A program made the position numbers and the translations under genes. Of a stretch of DNA of 64,000 nucleotides, positions 55,202 to 64,000 are shown piece after piece (positions within the stretch are counted from its first letter, which is position 1; every line of letters starts with the position of its first letter). The stretch comes from Lingula anatina (taxonomy: Eukaryota > Brachiopoda > Lingulata > Lingulida > Lingulidae): NCBI RefSeq assembly GCF_001039355.2, contig NW_019774103.1, positions 1-64,000 on the forward strand, in the 5' to 3' direction. The notes beneath the pieces were generated by a model, which did no database searches, was not told the DNA's origin, and worked only from the letters and a program-made list of their open reading frames with translations.

Positions 55202-55966
55202 ATGGAGACAGAGGGCATTTCCCTAAAACAAATTCTTGAGTCCGTACAGTCGCAGGCGGAATTGTTAAAAGACCTTAAGGCTCAAGTGACTTCCGAGCTG
55301 GAAAGTTTAAAAAGTAAAGTACATGGTTCTTCTAACAAAGTTAAAAAGATTAAAGACGAGGTTTCCACCAAATGGCGTCAAGAGGGCAACCGAATTCAGT
55401 TTGAATTCAATACCGAGCTAGAAGAACTTTTGACGCAGGTAATCTGGGCAGTAGATAACAGCAAACCTGACTACGCTAAAGAAGTTATCTTTACCATTTC
55501 CGATAAGTTGAAGAAGAGGAACAAGCTTATTAAGTTAGCTGATACCAGCGAAGGAGGGTGGGGCACGGTATGTTATTACGAAGCGAATCCTTTGGCTAGT
55601 GACTCTGAGGATGAAAAGAAGATCAATAGAGCGGAAAGCAAGGCATTGAAAAAGCGTAAATTGAGCAAACCTATTTCGAAGGGAAGTCATGGCTCCAGCA
55701 AATCTAACGTTAGTAGTGCTGATTCTGTTTACCGTGCCCAGCCTCTTTTTCGTGGACAACAATGGGCGTTTCCCCGTGCAGCATCAGGAGCAGTCAGTCC
55801 AGGTTCTTTCATGCCAACAGCAACCTCTTCCACTGTCAGCCCCTACGGACAAGGAAGGAGTGGGTCGTGTTTTGCGTGTGGATCCTTCGGCCATTGGAGG
55901 AGAGATTGTCCCTTCACTAAAGCAGCAGGAAGTGCACCAGGAGTTTCAAAGACCAGTTGTCCATGA
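55202..55966 (+). CDS. DIRS-like gag protein with zinc knuckle
   Basis: 254 residues starting METEGISLKQIL, the first ATG in the frame (the frame is open further upstream). A predicted coiled coil at about residues 10-60 is followed by a conserved GGWGTVCYYEANPLASDSED block, a basic Ser/Lys stretch, and a C-terminal CCHC knuckle CFACGSFGHWRRDC (C-x2-C-x4-H-x4-C). The role is RNA binding and particle formation by analogy with other gags. The last 278 nt overlap the start of the RT reading frame in another frame. Confidence 0.85.
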   Translation: METEGISLKQILESVQSQAELLKDLKAQVTSELESLKSKVHGSSNKVKKIKDEVSTKWRQEGNRIQFEFNTELEELLTQVIWAVDNSKPDYAKEVIFTISDKLKKRNKLIKLADTSEGGWGTVCYYEANPLASDSEDEKKINRAESKALKKRKLSKPISKGSHGSSKSNVSSADSVYRAQPLFRGQQWAFPRAASGAVSPGSFMPTATSSTVSPYGQGRSGSCFACGSFGHWRRDCPFTKAAGSAPGVSKTSCP

Positions 55967-57962
55967 TTTTGTCAAAGATGAGTATTGTTGTGATGTGGCA
56001 TATGATAAATCAAAATTTTCTGACGATTATTTTGAATACGAGCAAGGCAATGTAGATATCTGTGTTAAAGGCAGGCTAAAACGTAAATTAGCATTTTGGA
56101 AAAGTATTGGCACTTATGAGTTTATTCTTGATGTTTTAGATAATGGATACAAGCTTCCTTTTTTCTCTATACCTGCGCCAGTTCATTTGGATAACAATAG
56201 ATCTGCTATTTTGCATAGTGCATTTGTTGAGCAGGCAATACAAGATTTGTTGGTCAAGGGCCTTATTAGTGAGTGTTCAGATGCACCTGTTGTAGTTAAC
56301 CCGCTTACAGTGGCTATTAGCAGTAGCGGTAAAAAGCGTTTAATTTTAGATTTGCGGCATGTTAATAAACATCTTTGGAAATCTTCAGTAAAATTTGAAG
56401 ATATTCGTACTGCAATGTTTTATTTAAAACAGGGAGATTTTTGTTTCAAATTTGATTTACATTCTGCATATCATCACATTGATATTTTTGAGCCTCACAC
56501 TTATTTTTTAGGGTTTTCTTGGAAATTTGGAAATACTTCCAAATTTTTTAGATTTAAAGTATTGCCATTTGGTCTCAGTTCGGCATGCTACATTTTTACT
56601 AAAGTGACCAGGCCGCTGGTTAAAAAGTGGCGAGGAGAGGGCAAAAAAGTGGTCATGTATTTAGATGATGGTTTTGGTTGTCATTCGCAGTACAGCGAAT
56701 GTAAGAAGATTGCTTTAGAAATTAAGCAAGATCTTATTAACAGCGGGTTCGTTCCTAAAGTTGAAAAATCAATGTGGTCTCCTAGTACTAAGATTTTATT
56801 TTTAGGATATAACTTGAATTTAGAGAAAGGCACTATATGCATTCCTGATTACAGAATTCTTAAAATTCGGCAAACTATAAAGGATATCCGATCTTTGTTT
56901 AGAAGAAAAGGCAGCGTTCATGTGCGTTTTGTTGCTAGCTTAGTAGGTCAGATCATTTCTACGTCTTTTGTTACTGGCAATATGGTTTATATTATGACAA
57001 AATGTCTGAGTTTTGATATTTCAAAAGCTAAATGTTGGAATGAACAAATTGTTTTGAGTAAAGACAGTATAAAGCAAATGGAATTTTGGGAATCTAATGT
57101 ATGCAAGATTTCTGTAAGGAATTTTATAATTGATCAAGCTGTGCATTCTATTATTTACAGCGATGCTAGTGGAACTGGTTATGGCGGTTATATGGTGGAA
57201 AATCCTTTGGAGATTTCGCATGGAATGTGGAATAGTAACGAGATAAATTGTAGTTCAACATGGAGAGAGCTCGTAGCTGTGAAAAGAGTTTTTTCATCCT
57301 TTTTGCCATTCCTTCAGGGCAAATCTATTAAATGGTTTTCAGACAACAAAAATGTTGTTAGTATTATTGAAAGAGGTAGCATGAATTGTAATTTGCAAGA
57401 TATTGCGCTTAGTATTTTTGAATTGTGTTTGTTAAATGGTGTGACTCTACGTGCTGAATGGATTCCACGTAGTGAAAATTTATATGCAGATCAAATCAGC
57501 AGATTAGTAGACTATGATGATTGGGCGGTGGCAGATAGTATTTTTGATTATTTAGATTCAGTCTGGGGGCCGCATGAAATTGACTTTTTTGCCTCCGATC
57601 ATAACAATAAATTGGCAGTTTTTTATTCTAGATATTGGACTCCAGGTGCGGTGGGCACTGATGCATTTACTGTTCATTGGGGTGGTGTAAATGGTTGGTT
57701 TGTGCCCCCTGTGTGTATATTATCTAGAGTTATATTGTATTTAAGACAATGCAAGGCTTGTGGCACGGTAATTTTACCTTGTTGGCACTCAGCTAGTTTT
57801 TGGCCTTTATTATGTAAAGGCGGGTGTTTTATAAAGGAAGCTGTAGCATATGTAGAGTTACCGAGAGAAAAAGCTTGTTATGTTCCTGGAAAAGCAGGAG
57901 GTTTGTTTGGTAGATTGGACTTGCCGTTTAAAATGCTGGCAGTCAGATTTGATTTTTCTTAA
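55689..57962 (+). CDS. DIRS-like reverse transcriptase-RNase H
   Basis: Up to 757 residues, uninterrupted. RT motifs: KRLILDLRHVNKHLW, FCFKFDLHSAYHHIDIF (first catalytic Asp), VLPFGLSSACYIFTK and YLDDG with the Asp pair. RNase H: Asp in IIYSDASGTGYGG, Glu in STWRELVAVKR, Asp in WFSDNK and Asp in NLYADQISRL, so all four catalytic acids are present. A DIRS-typical linker (IDFFASDHNNKL, then DAFTVHW) follows and the frame ends LAVRFDFS. The ATG at 55689 lies within the gag frame; the translated start may be later, or the protein may arise by a +1 shift from gag. The lack of stops suggests recent activity. Confidence 0.9.
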   Translation: MAPANLTLVVLILFTVPSLFFVDNNGRFPVQHQEQSVQVLSCQQQPLPLSAPTDKEGVGRVLRVDPSAIGGEIVPSLKQQEVHQEFQRPVVHDFVKDEYCCDVAYDKSKFSDDYFEYEQGNVDICVKGRLKRKLAFWKSIGTYEFILDVLDNGYKLPFFSIPAPVHLDNNRSAILHSAFVEQAIQDLLVKGLISECSDAPVVVNPLTVAISSSGKKRLILDLRHVNKHLWKSSVKFEDIRTAMFYLKQGDFCFKFDLHSAYHHIDIFEPHTYFLGFSWKFGNTSKFFRFKVLPFGLSSACYIFTKVTRPLVKKWRGEGKKVVMYLDDGFGCHSQYSECKKIALEIKQDLINSGFVPKVEKSMWSPSTKILFLGYNLNLEKGTICIPDYRILKIRQTIKDIRSLFRRKGSVHVRFVASLVGQIISTSFVTGNMVYIMTKCLSFDISKAKCWNEQIVLSKDSIKQMEFWESNVCKISVRNFIIDQAVHSIIYSDASGTGYGGYMVENPLEISHGMWNSNEINCSSTWRELVAVKRVFSSFLPFLQGKSIKWFSDNKNVVSIIERGSMNCNLQDIALSIFELCLLNGVTLRAEWIPRSENLYADQISRLVDYDDWAVADSIFDYLDSVWGPHEIDFFASDHNNKLAVFYSRYWTPGAVGTDAFTVHWGGVNGWFVPPVCILSRVILYLRQCKACGTVILPCWHSASFWPLLCKGGCFIKEAVAYVELPREKACYVPGKAGGLFGRLDLPFKMLAVRFDFS

Positions 57963-58020
57963 TAAATAGAAGTGATTTTAAATTACTAATTGTTTTTGTT
58001 TTTTACATTTATTTTTGCAG

Positions 58021-58824
58021 GCTTATAAGGATGACACTTCTGAGCTTCCTGACGAGTTGGCTGGTAAAATACCATTGGTTGCTGGATTTTTGTCTGAGAG
58101 TCGGTCATTGAACACAATCAAGGGTTATTATTCAGCTTTCATGCGATGGAAATTCTGGGCGAAGAAGAACGGCATTCAAGAGATTTTTCCGGCAAAAGGT
58201 TTTCATGTTGCTTTGTACTTGTCATGTTTAGCAGAGCAGTCCAATTCACCTAGTCCTGTTCATCAGGCTTTTTACGGGCTTAAATGGGCTCATGCCATTA
58301 TAAGCGCAGAGTCTCCTACAGACTCTAGTTTAGTTAAAAATGTGTTGGAAGGTATTAAGAGGAGCAAGTCACAGCCAGTTTGCAAAAAAGAGCCCATATC
58401 TCCAGATATTTTGGAAAAAATGTTTGATGCAAATTTTGAAGAAGGGAATGTGTATTCTCAACGTACTATATGTGCTTGCTTGCTTTCTTATGCAGGCTTT
58501 CTTAGAGTTTCAGAGCTGTTAAATTTAAGGATCAGCGATGTTTCGTTTCATGATTCATACATGTCGATTTTTATCGAAAAGAGTAAAACGGACATCTATA
58601 GAGATGGTTCTCATATGGTTATCGCAAGAACTTATTCAAAGCTTTGCCCTGTAAAAAATTTAGAGAGATTATTCTCTTATGCGAATCTTGAGCATTCGGA
58701 TTTGTATCTTTTCAGATCTGTCACCAAGCACTTCAACAGCTATCGTTTTAGAGATGACGATAAGCCTATTTCATATACTAGAATGAGAGAATTATTCATT
58801 TCCTCTTTTTCTCCTTTTGTTAAA
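58021..58824 (+). CDS. DIRS-like tyrosine recombinase, C-terminally truncated
   Basis: An open frame from an acceptor-like TTTTTGCAG (58012-58020) to the N at 58825. The SAM-like core-binding part (NTIKGYYSAFMRWKFWAKK, then FHVALYLSCLAEQ) and the start of the catalytic domain (LLSYAGFLRVSELLNLRISD, with the first catalytic Arg) are present. The distal H-x-x-R and Tyr are absent because the sequence breaks. There is no early ATG in the frame, so expression would need splicing, read-through or a downstream Met (MRWKFW). In the family this enzyme integrates the circular cDNA. Confidence 0.85.
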
Positions 58825-58825
58825 N
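58825..58825. other. Single-N contig junction
   Basis: The N interrupts the recombinase frame and is followed at once by a perfect tandem array, a typical place for contigs to break and be joined. Confidence 0.8.
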
Positions 58826-59347
58826 AAAGGTTATTATAACAGATCTAATAATGAACGGCACAATAGCACTCTTGTACAACATGTAAAATAAAGGTTATTA
58901 TAACAGATCTAATAATGAACGGCACAATAGCACTCTTGTACAACATGTAAAATAAAGGTTATTATAACAGATCTAATAATGAACGGCACAATAGCACTCT
59001 TGTACAACATGTAAAATAAAGGTTATTATAACAGATCTAATAATGAACGGCACAATAGCACTCTTGTACAACATGTAAAATAAAGGTTATTATAACAGAT
59101 CTAATAATGAACGGCACAATAGCACTCTTGTACAACATGTAAAATAAAGGTTATTATAACAGATCTAATAATGAACGGCACAATAGCACTCTTGTACAAC
59201 ATGTAAAATAAAGGTTATTATAACAGATCTAATAATGAACGGCACAATAGCACTCTTGTACAACATGTAAAATAAAGGTTATTATAACAGATCTAATAAT
59301 GAACGGCACAATAGCACTCTTGTACAACATGTAAAATAAAGGTTATT
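58826..59347 (+). repeat. Perfect 64-bp tandem array, 8 copies plus a partial
   Basis: Eight units of 64 bp start at 58826, 58890, 58954, 59018, 59082, 59146, 59210 and 59274, followed by a 10-bp partial. The units appear identical. Each contains the palindromes TTGTACAA and ACATGT, and an ATAAAGG across the junction. It could be a recent satellite expansion, the terminal part of the broken element, or an assembly artefact. Confidence 0.93.
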
Positions 59348-62160
59348 TTATAAAAACCGGAAAACATCCTACGGATGCCAGGAATATTTTATGTCATCAC
59401 GGAAACATATACAAACTTCTCCCTTACTTATCTGCTTCAGTTGCAAACATGAAAACTAATTCTCTCTAAGTCAAGCAAGATTTTCCACAGTCCAGTTTAT
59501 AATGTTCTTACTACGTGATAGATCAACTAGAATTGTTCCAAAAATACTAATTTGTTCAGGTGTCAAATTTACAGGTACGCACAGTTAGTCGGTTGTAATT
59601 TGGCTGAATCTGGACACGAAAAAATGATAGAAAATATGACAACTTTCTTCATATTATTTATGTTTCTTTTGACAGCGTTTTTTTCTCGAGATTGTTAACT
59701 GGAAACATTTCCAAAATCCAGTGAACCACCCAGACTAACAAGTAGTTAAGACCGTGTGAAAATAATAAGGATATTATTTCTTTTGAACTCGAAGAAATAC
59801 GGAGAATTTGTTATAAACGTCCTTAGCGCAAAGAACATCTCGGTCATTATAAATGACACAGTTTCCATTAAATTTCGAATTAATACATGCTTCTGACAAA
59901 CACTTACATACAAGTTGTATGAAACTCACAAAACCGGAAAAGTACCCGTATGCCAATGACATAGGCGATAGCCATTCACTGGTCTAAAACTATCGAGTTA
60001 CACAAAATAAAGTCTACGTGTTTCCCTTCTTGTACGCCTTTGGTACTTGCTTGCTGAAAAGATGTTACTTACAAGACAAATTTATTTCAATGAATAGAAT
60101 ATTCGACCTTGCGACTTCACCACACCTATCCTGCGTCCTCTTCTTACACGTCCCAGCTGTGAAGTGACTGATCTGGGTGAAGATTTTATGCATTTTAACA
60201 TTGTTACTAAATGACGGAATCCTTTTATTTATGAAAAATTATAAGTTCAAGATCCTAATATTTGAAAGACTTTGGCAAAAATTGATCATAGACAAAATGT
60301 ATTTTAACAAATTATCACACTAGGCACAAATAACACAGCATGGGAATGCAGGACTGATATCTAACCAAGCCTGTCCTTCTCAATCACCCCTTGCTCCCGA
60401 AAATAAATCAAAATGTATAAGAATACAGAACAACTTTAATTAGAACGCTCCTCTGTACGTCGTTTTAGGCATGTTTTTTTTTACTTTAAAAATCAAAGCA
60501 AACGAAGTATTAATGTTTACGTACACTTAGGTTGAATATCGAAATTAGCGTTTAGAGGAACAAAACAATTTGTAATAACATTTTTAGATGATAATTCCGT
60601 AACTTTCTTAAGTAAGTGACCAAACGGTAATAATGAACTTTAGTATAACAGATAATATAATAAATCCTACAATCTGATTTTTAAAAATCTATAGATGTTT
60701 TAAAAGAATTATGAATTGATCATCATTTTTGAGCAAATTTGACAAAAGGTGACGGTCGAAAAATCCATTGAATCCTTTCAGATTACTCACTGCCTCCCGA
60801 AAATTGGGCTTTGCGACAGCTCAAGTGATTTTCAAAATATGGAATACAAAAAGCTTTGATTAATGTCAGTACAAAAACATTTTAATGGACAAATGATATC
60901 TAAATGCCATTTTCGTTTTTGTTTTTCGACACTTCTGTTTTGTAATAGAAGTCAAAAACGGCATATAAATGATCCCAATCCTGGGAAATTACTGTAGCCA
61001 ACTATAGGAATAGTCTTCACATATGCAACAAAGATTTCCATTCTACTACTGCGATATTAAATTAAATTTTATTTCGGATGACAATCTTTATCCCACCCCA
61101 TGGTTTAACTTTGTTTCAGAAAACAGATGTTTGATCCCCGCATAGCACTGAAAACACCGAAAACCAGAGGAAGTTTATTCACAACCACAGTGCCAGATTC
61201 ATAATTGTTTTAAAAAATCGTTACAGTACATGTGGACAATTCTGCAGTCACGTGAGCACATTTTGCCCGTTACATAATACTGGGATTTCTAAAGAGTTGT
61301 ACGTTTTATTAACAGTGTCTTTTGCAGATATATATTTCTTCCTTTTTTTCGACTGAACACGCGATAAATGTAATTAAAAATTTCCTATATGCATTTAACT
61401 TTACGGGGTTACCAGAAATCAACATGATTTAGAATGAATAAGAGAATATCTTCAAGTTTACAGCGAGGTGTCAAGTTGCAGATTTGCCCACACATATTTT
61501 CAGTGACAAATAGAAAATATTTCTCTTCTAGGAAATTAATATATGGTAATTTTAAAACAGTCACTTTTTCATTTTTATACAGACATTATTTCTGTTATAT
61601 AAGAAATTCAAATCTAACGTTTCTGGTTCGAAAAAGGACTGGTATCAAACCCAACACAAAAATATACATAAATAACCCTCATAACACCATGATAGAGCAC
61701 TATGACATAGTAATATACAATTACCAAAAAGAGCATACCAGCAACATGCGGGGTGGACGCTTAGTATGGATTTAATCACTGGGAGAAGTTTAATAAATAA
61801 AAAGCTCATTTTATGCGACTTTTAATTTGATATATATACGTTTTGGAGCAGTATGTTACAACACAAGGCAAGCATAAAATTCCTTACTTAATTTCGTCCC
61901 TGCAAATTAACGAGCAGACAAACGTTGGCATATATAGGAGGCAACCGTGAAATGGGTGTGGGGCTGCATGTATCGAACACGAAACGTGTCTCTGAGTAGG
62001 ACGCTTCTGGTATCTTCGTAAACGGTAGTTATAGAGTCACTGGAATTAAAGGAAGAAATTCACATTCATGAAACAATGTTTAAACATCTGATGAAACAGC
62101 ACATGTTCATTACAGCTATTTATGTCAGTTTCTTTTGCGTTATAATTAACAAATTGCAAT
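59348..62160. other. No gene recognised
   Basis: About 2.8 kb of AT-rich DNA. Short open stretches occur on both strands, but none has family wording or splice context. Two related short stretches containing AAACCGGAAAA, then ATGCCA and a GTCAT or GACAT, lie at about 59353 and 59933. Confidence 0.6.
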
Positions 62161-62164
62161 TAAG

Positions 62165-62220
<56 letters not shown>

Positions 62221-62275
62221 AACCCTCAAAACAAAAGGGCACCCAAAAGACACTGAGGGAAAGCTAAGAGAAAGT

Positions 62276-62340
<65 letters not shown>

Positions 62341-62399
62341 AACCCTCAAAACAAAAGGGCACCCAAAAGACGCTGAGGGAAAGCTAAGAGAAAGTCTCC
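62160..62399 (+). repeat. 120-bp tandem duplication containing (TA)n
   Basis: Two (TA)n tracts (about 62169-62218 and 62278-62338) are each followed by the same 57-bp unique stretch (62221-62277 and 62341-62397, one mismatch). The period is exactly 120 bp. Open frames across the TA tracts (Ile-Tyr repeats) are not genes. Confidence 0.93.
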
Positions 62400-62463
62400 T
62401 TCACGTCAGTTAGATCTCACCATGGTCATTATGCTTTGAGAAATAATTGGGAAAATATCGTCA

Positions 62464-62808
62464 TTGCAAAACAAAGAAATGCTACAATACATTTTCTATG
62501 ATCTGTACGGAACTTACGAGATACTGCTGCCGGTTTCAGTGCCATCTTTTCGGTCTACATGTGGCAGTAGCAGTAATATGGCATGGGGCATCCTTCTCCA
62601 TCTTCTACTGACCTTGGTCCTTCCTGAACACCTATCACTAACATGGTCACCTGATTTACATAATAAAGAAGTCACCTACTCTCCGTGCGGACGCTTCGGT
62701 TTGAATTATAGTCTGATTTATGAGCAGGCACAAAAATTCTCCATCTCGAAAAGAGGATTAGGGTTTGATAAAGTCATAATGACACACACAGACAGGAAAA
62801 ATGAATAA
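62464..62808 (+). CDS. Hypothetical open reading frame, 114 codons
   Basis: An uninterrupted frame, with a hydrophobic middle (MAWGILLHLLLTLVLPEHLS), in a region otherwise rich in stops. I do not recognise it. No splice or promoter support is visible, and it lies among repeats, so it may be chance or part of a decayed element. Confidence 0.15.
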   Translation: MQNKEMLQYIFYDLYGTYEILLPVSVPSFRSTCGSSSNMAWGILLHLLLTLVLPEHLSLTWSPDLHNKEVTYSPCGRFGLNYSLIYEQAQKFSISKRGLGFDKVIMTHTDRKNE

Positions 62809-63070
62809 ATAAAAATAAAAACGCATTTTAAATGTCAACAAAGTTGATATTGCGTTCTCCTAGACAATAACCGACACTGCATAACATTAATAATAAAACA
62901 ACACAAACAACATATAAAGTACATATGGACGCAGCGCACGAATTTTATTTCAAACCATCTTCAAACATTTACAAACAATATAAATAAATAATTAAATAAA
63001 TAAATTAAAAACACGAGGAGACCCTCTCCACACCAAACCTCTTTATCATCTCTTCCTTTTATATATAAAA

Positions 63071-63424
63071 AAGGAATAACCGGGATATCACATCCCAACA
63101 ACTCTTACGAGCTCATCTTTCCCTTACCTAGGGAATCACCGGGATATCACATCCCAACAGCTCTACCGAGCTCATCTTTCCCTTACCTAGGGATTCACCG
63201 GGATATCACATCCCAACAGCTCTTCCGAGCTCACCTTTCCCTTACCTAGGGAATCACCGGGATATCACATCCCAACAGCTCTACCGAGCTCATCTTCCCT
63301 TACCTAGGGATTCACCGGGATATCACATCCCAACAGCTCTTCAGAGCTCATCTTTCCCTTACCTAGGGAATCACCGGGATATCACATCCCAACAGCTCTT
63401 CCGAGCTCATCTTTCTCTTGCACA
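63071..63424 (+). repeat. 59-bp tandem array with three small hairpins per unit
   Basis: Six units start near 63071, 63131, 63190, 63249, 63307 and 63366. Each carries GGGATATCACATCCC, AGCTCTTCCGAGCT (or AGCTCTACCGAGCT) and CCCTTACCTAGGG, all of which can fold into short stems. From the second to the sixth unit the variants GGGAATC and GGGATTC alternate, which points to a dimeric unit of about 118 bp. It lies in the 3' flank of the LINE fragment. Confidence 0.9.
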
Positions 63425-63673
63425 GAGATTTAGATATGTTTGTTTATTAAAGTGACCTGTGCTATAATGCAAGTAATACAGATACATTTTTTTTTCTTTT
63501 TGCACCCAGCCCCAGTGGGCTTATAAGTCACTATTTAATTTATATTATTTTAATATATTAATGATCAAGAAAAAAAATAGAAACAATAAATAATGTATAA
63601 ATAAACTTAATAAAATATATAACATTAATTACATACAAGTGTAAATAATAGAATGTATATACAAACTAGGACG

Positions 63674-64000
63674 TTACTCATTATACATGAACTCTTTCCG
63701 TATCATATAGGCACGTTTTATATAATTACTAAATATTTTTATATGTTTCTCCATTAATTTTGCGAGTTTCTCTGGCAAATTTAAATTCAAAAAGTCTAAA
63801 TCAGTTGCTGTTATTTTTGTCAACATTTCTTCTCTTATGTTATCGTAGGCCGCACATTCAAAAATATAATGCTTTTCATCCTCTATCTTTCCACAGTCAC
63901 ACATCACACACACTCTTTCTTCCACTTTTTCTCTCACAAACCTGCCCGTTTCTATTCTAATCGGAAGTATACCAAATCTTAATTGTGCTACCAATGATCT
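63674..64000 (-). mobile_element. 3' end of a LINE (non-LTR) reverse transcriptase ORF
   Basis: About 106 residues run in from the right edge on the minus strand. The block RFGILPIRIETGRF, then CVMCDCGKIEDEKHYIFEC with Cys and His spaced as in the C-terminal zinc-finger-like part of many LINE ORF2 proteins, then a helical tail ending RKEFMYNE. The RT core lies outside the window. Sequence left of 63674, including the 59-bp array, is probably its 3' UTR or an adjoining insertion (inference). Confidence 0.75.

Larger units (their letters stand above)
55094..58824 (+). mobile_element. DIRS-like tyrosine-recombinase retrotransposon, 3'-broken
   Basis: Three coding regions in order gag, RT-RNase H and tyrosine recombinase define the DIRS order of retrotransposons. 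There is no DDE integrase and no aspartic protease. The 5' limit is not fixed; 54900-55093 is probably element leader. The 3' end is lost at the N (58825) inside the recombinase, before its H-x-x-R and Tyr residues. Inverted and split repeats expected of DIRS were not identified with confidence. Confidence 0.88.

Noticed and set aside
58826-59347. CRISPR-like array
   Set aside because: Repeats are contiguous with no unique spacers, and the genome is eukaryotic.
61434-61775. Open frame of 113 codons
   Set aside because: It has no recognisable family, no splice context, and composition typical of the surrounding non-coding DNA.
62076-62349. Ile-Tyr repeat proteins on both strands
   Set aside because: They are translations of (TA)n microsatellites.
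63071-63424. CRISPR-like or tRNA-like cluster because of regular small palindromes
   Set aside because: Units are contiguous 59-bp repeats without spacers, and the stems do not form a cloverleaf.

Overview
This is a eukaryotic, AT-rich, intron-containing stretch of an animal genome. Genes are split into many short exons with GT-AG introns of a few hundred bases to about 6 kb. Their products are closest in wording to bilaterian orthologues, and DIRS-like and LINE-like elements are present. Composition, intron sizes and apparent high allelic divergence would suit a lophotrochozoan, perhaps a bivalve mollusc. That placement is inference; no marker in the window settles it.

Layout, left to right. 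Positions 1-9589 (minus): the 5' third of URB1 (ribosome biogenesis), with about 2.8 kb represented twice around a single N, most likely two unmerged haplotypes. 10016-12412 (plus): CHMP1B, complete (ESCRT-III). 13004-16679 (minus): ACAT2, complete (cytosolic acetoacetyl-CoA thiolase). 17089-22611 (plus): PPIL4, complete (cyclophilin plus RRM). 23182-25218 (minus): NUDT18, complete (Nudix hydrolase). 26122-34097 (plus): a ZDHHC9/14/18-type palmitoyltransferase, incomplete at a run of Ns, with a possible orphan terminal exon at 38393-38532. 42568-48107 (minus): an SLC16 transporter of the MCT8/MCT10 type, complete. 50913-54637 (minus): an unrecognised multi-exon gene for a long tandem-repeat membrane protein. 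55094-58824 (plus): a DIRS-like tyrosine-recombinase retrotransposon, broken at an N and followed by a perfect 64-bp tandem array. 59348-64000: gene-poor DNA with AT microsatellites, a 59-bp hairpin repeat array and the 3' end of a LINE.

URB1/CHMP1B, ACAT2/PPIL4 and NUDT18/ZDHHC are three head-to-head pairs with short shared upstream regions; the first two carry CRE-like sites and the third an NRF1-like palindrome. The genes are housekeeping functions with no common pathway, so the order looks like promoter sharing rather than a functional cluster.

Most notable: two introns (CHMP1B intron 1 and PPIL4 intron 11) carry U12-type splice signals; four copies of a fold-back MITE with TTA/TAA target duplications sit in or next to gene introns; and the repeat-protein gene at 50.9-54.6 kb has coding repeats of about 90 bp with higher-order structure. 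All exon boundaries were derived by eye from splice signals, phase and recalled family similarity; no alignment or transcript data were available.
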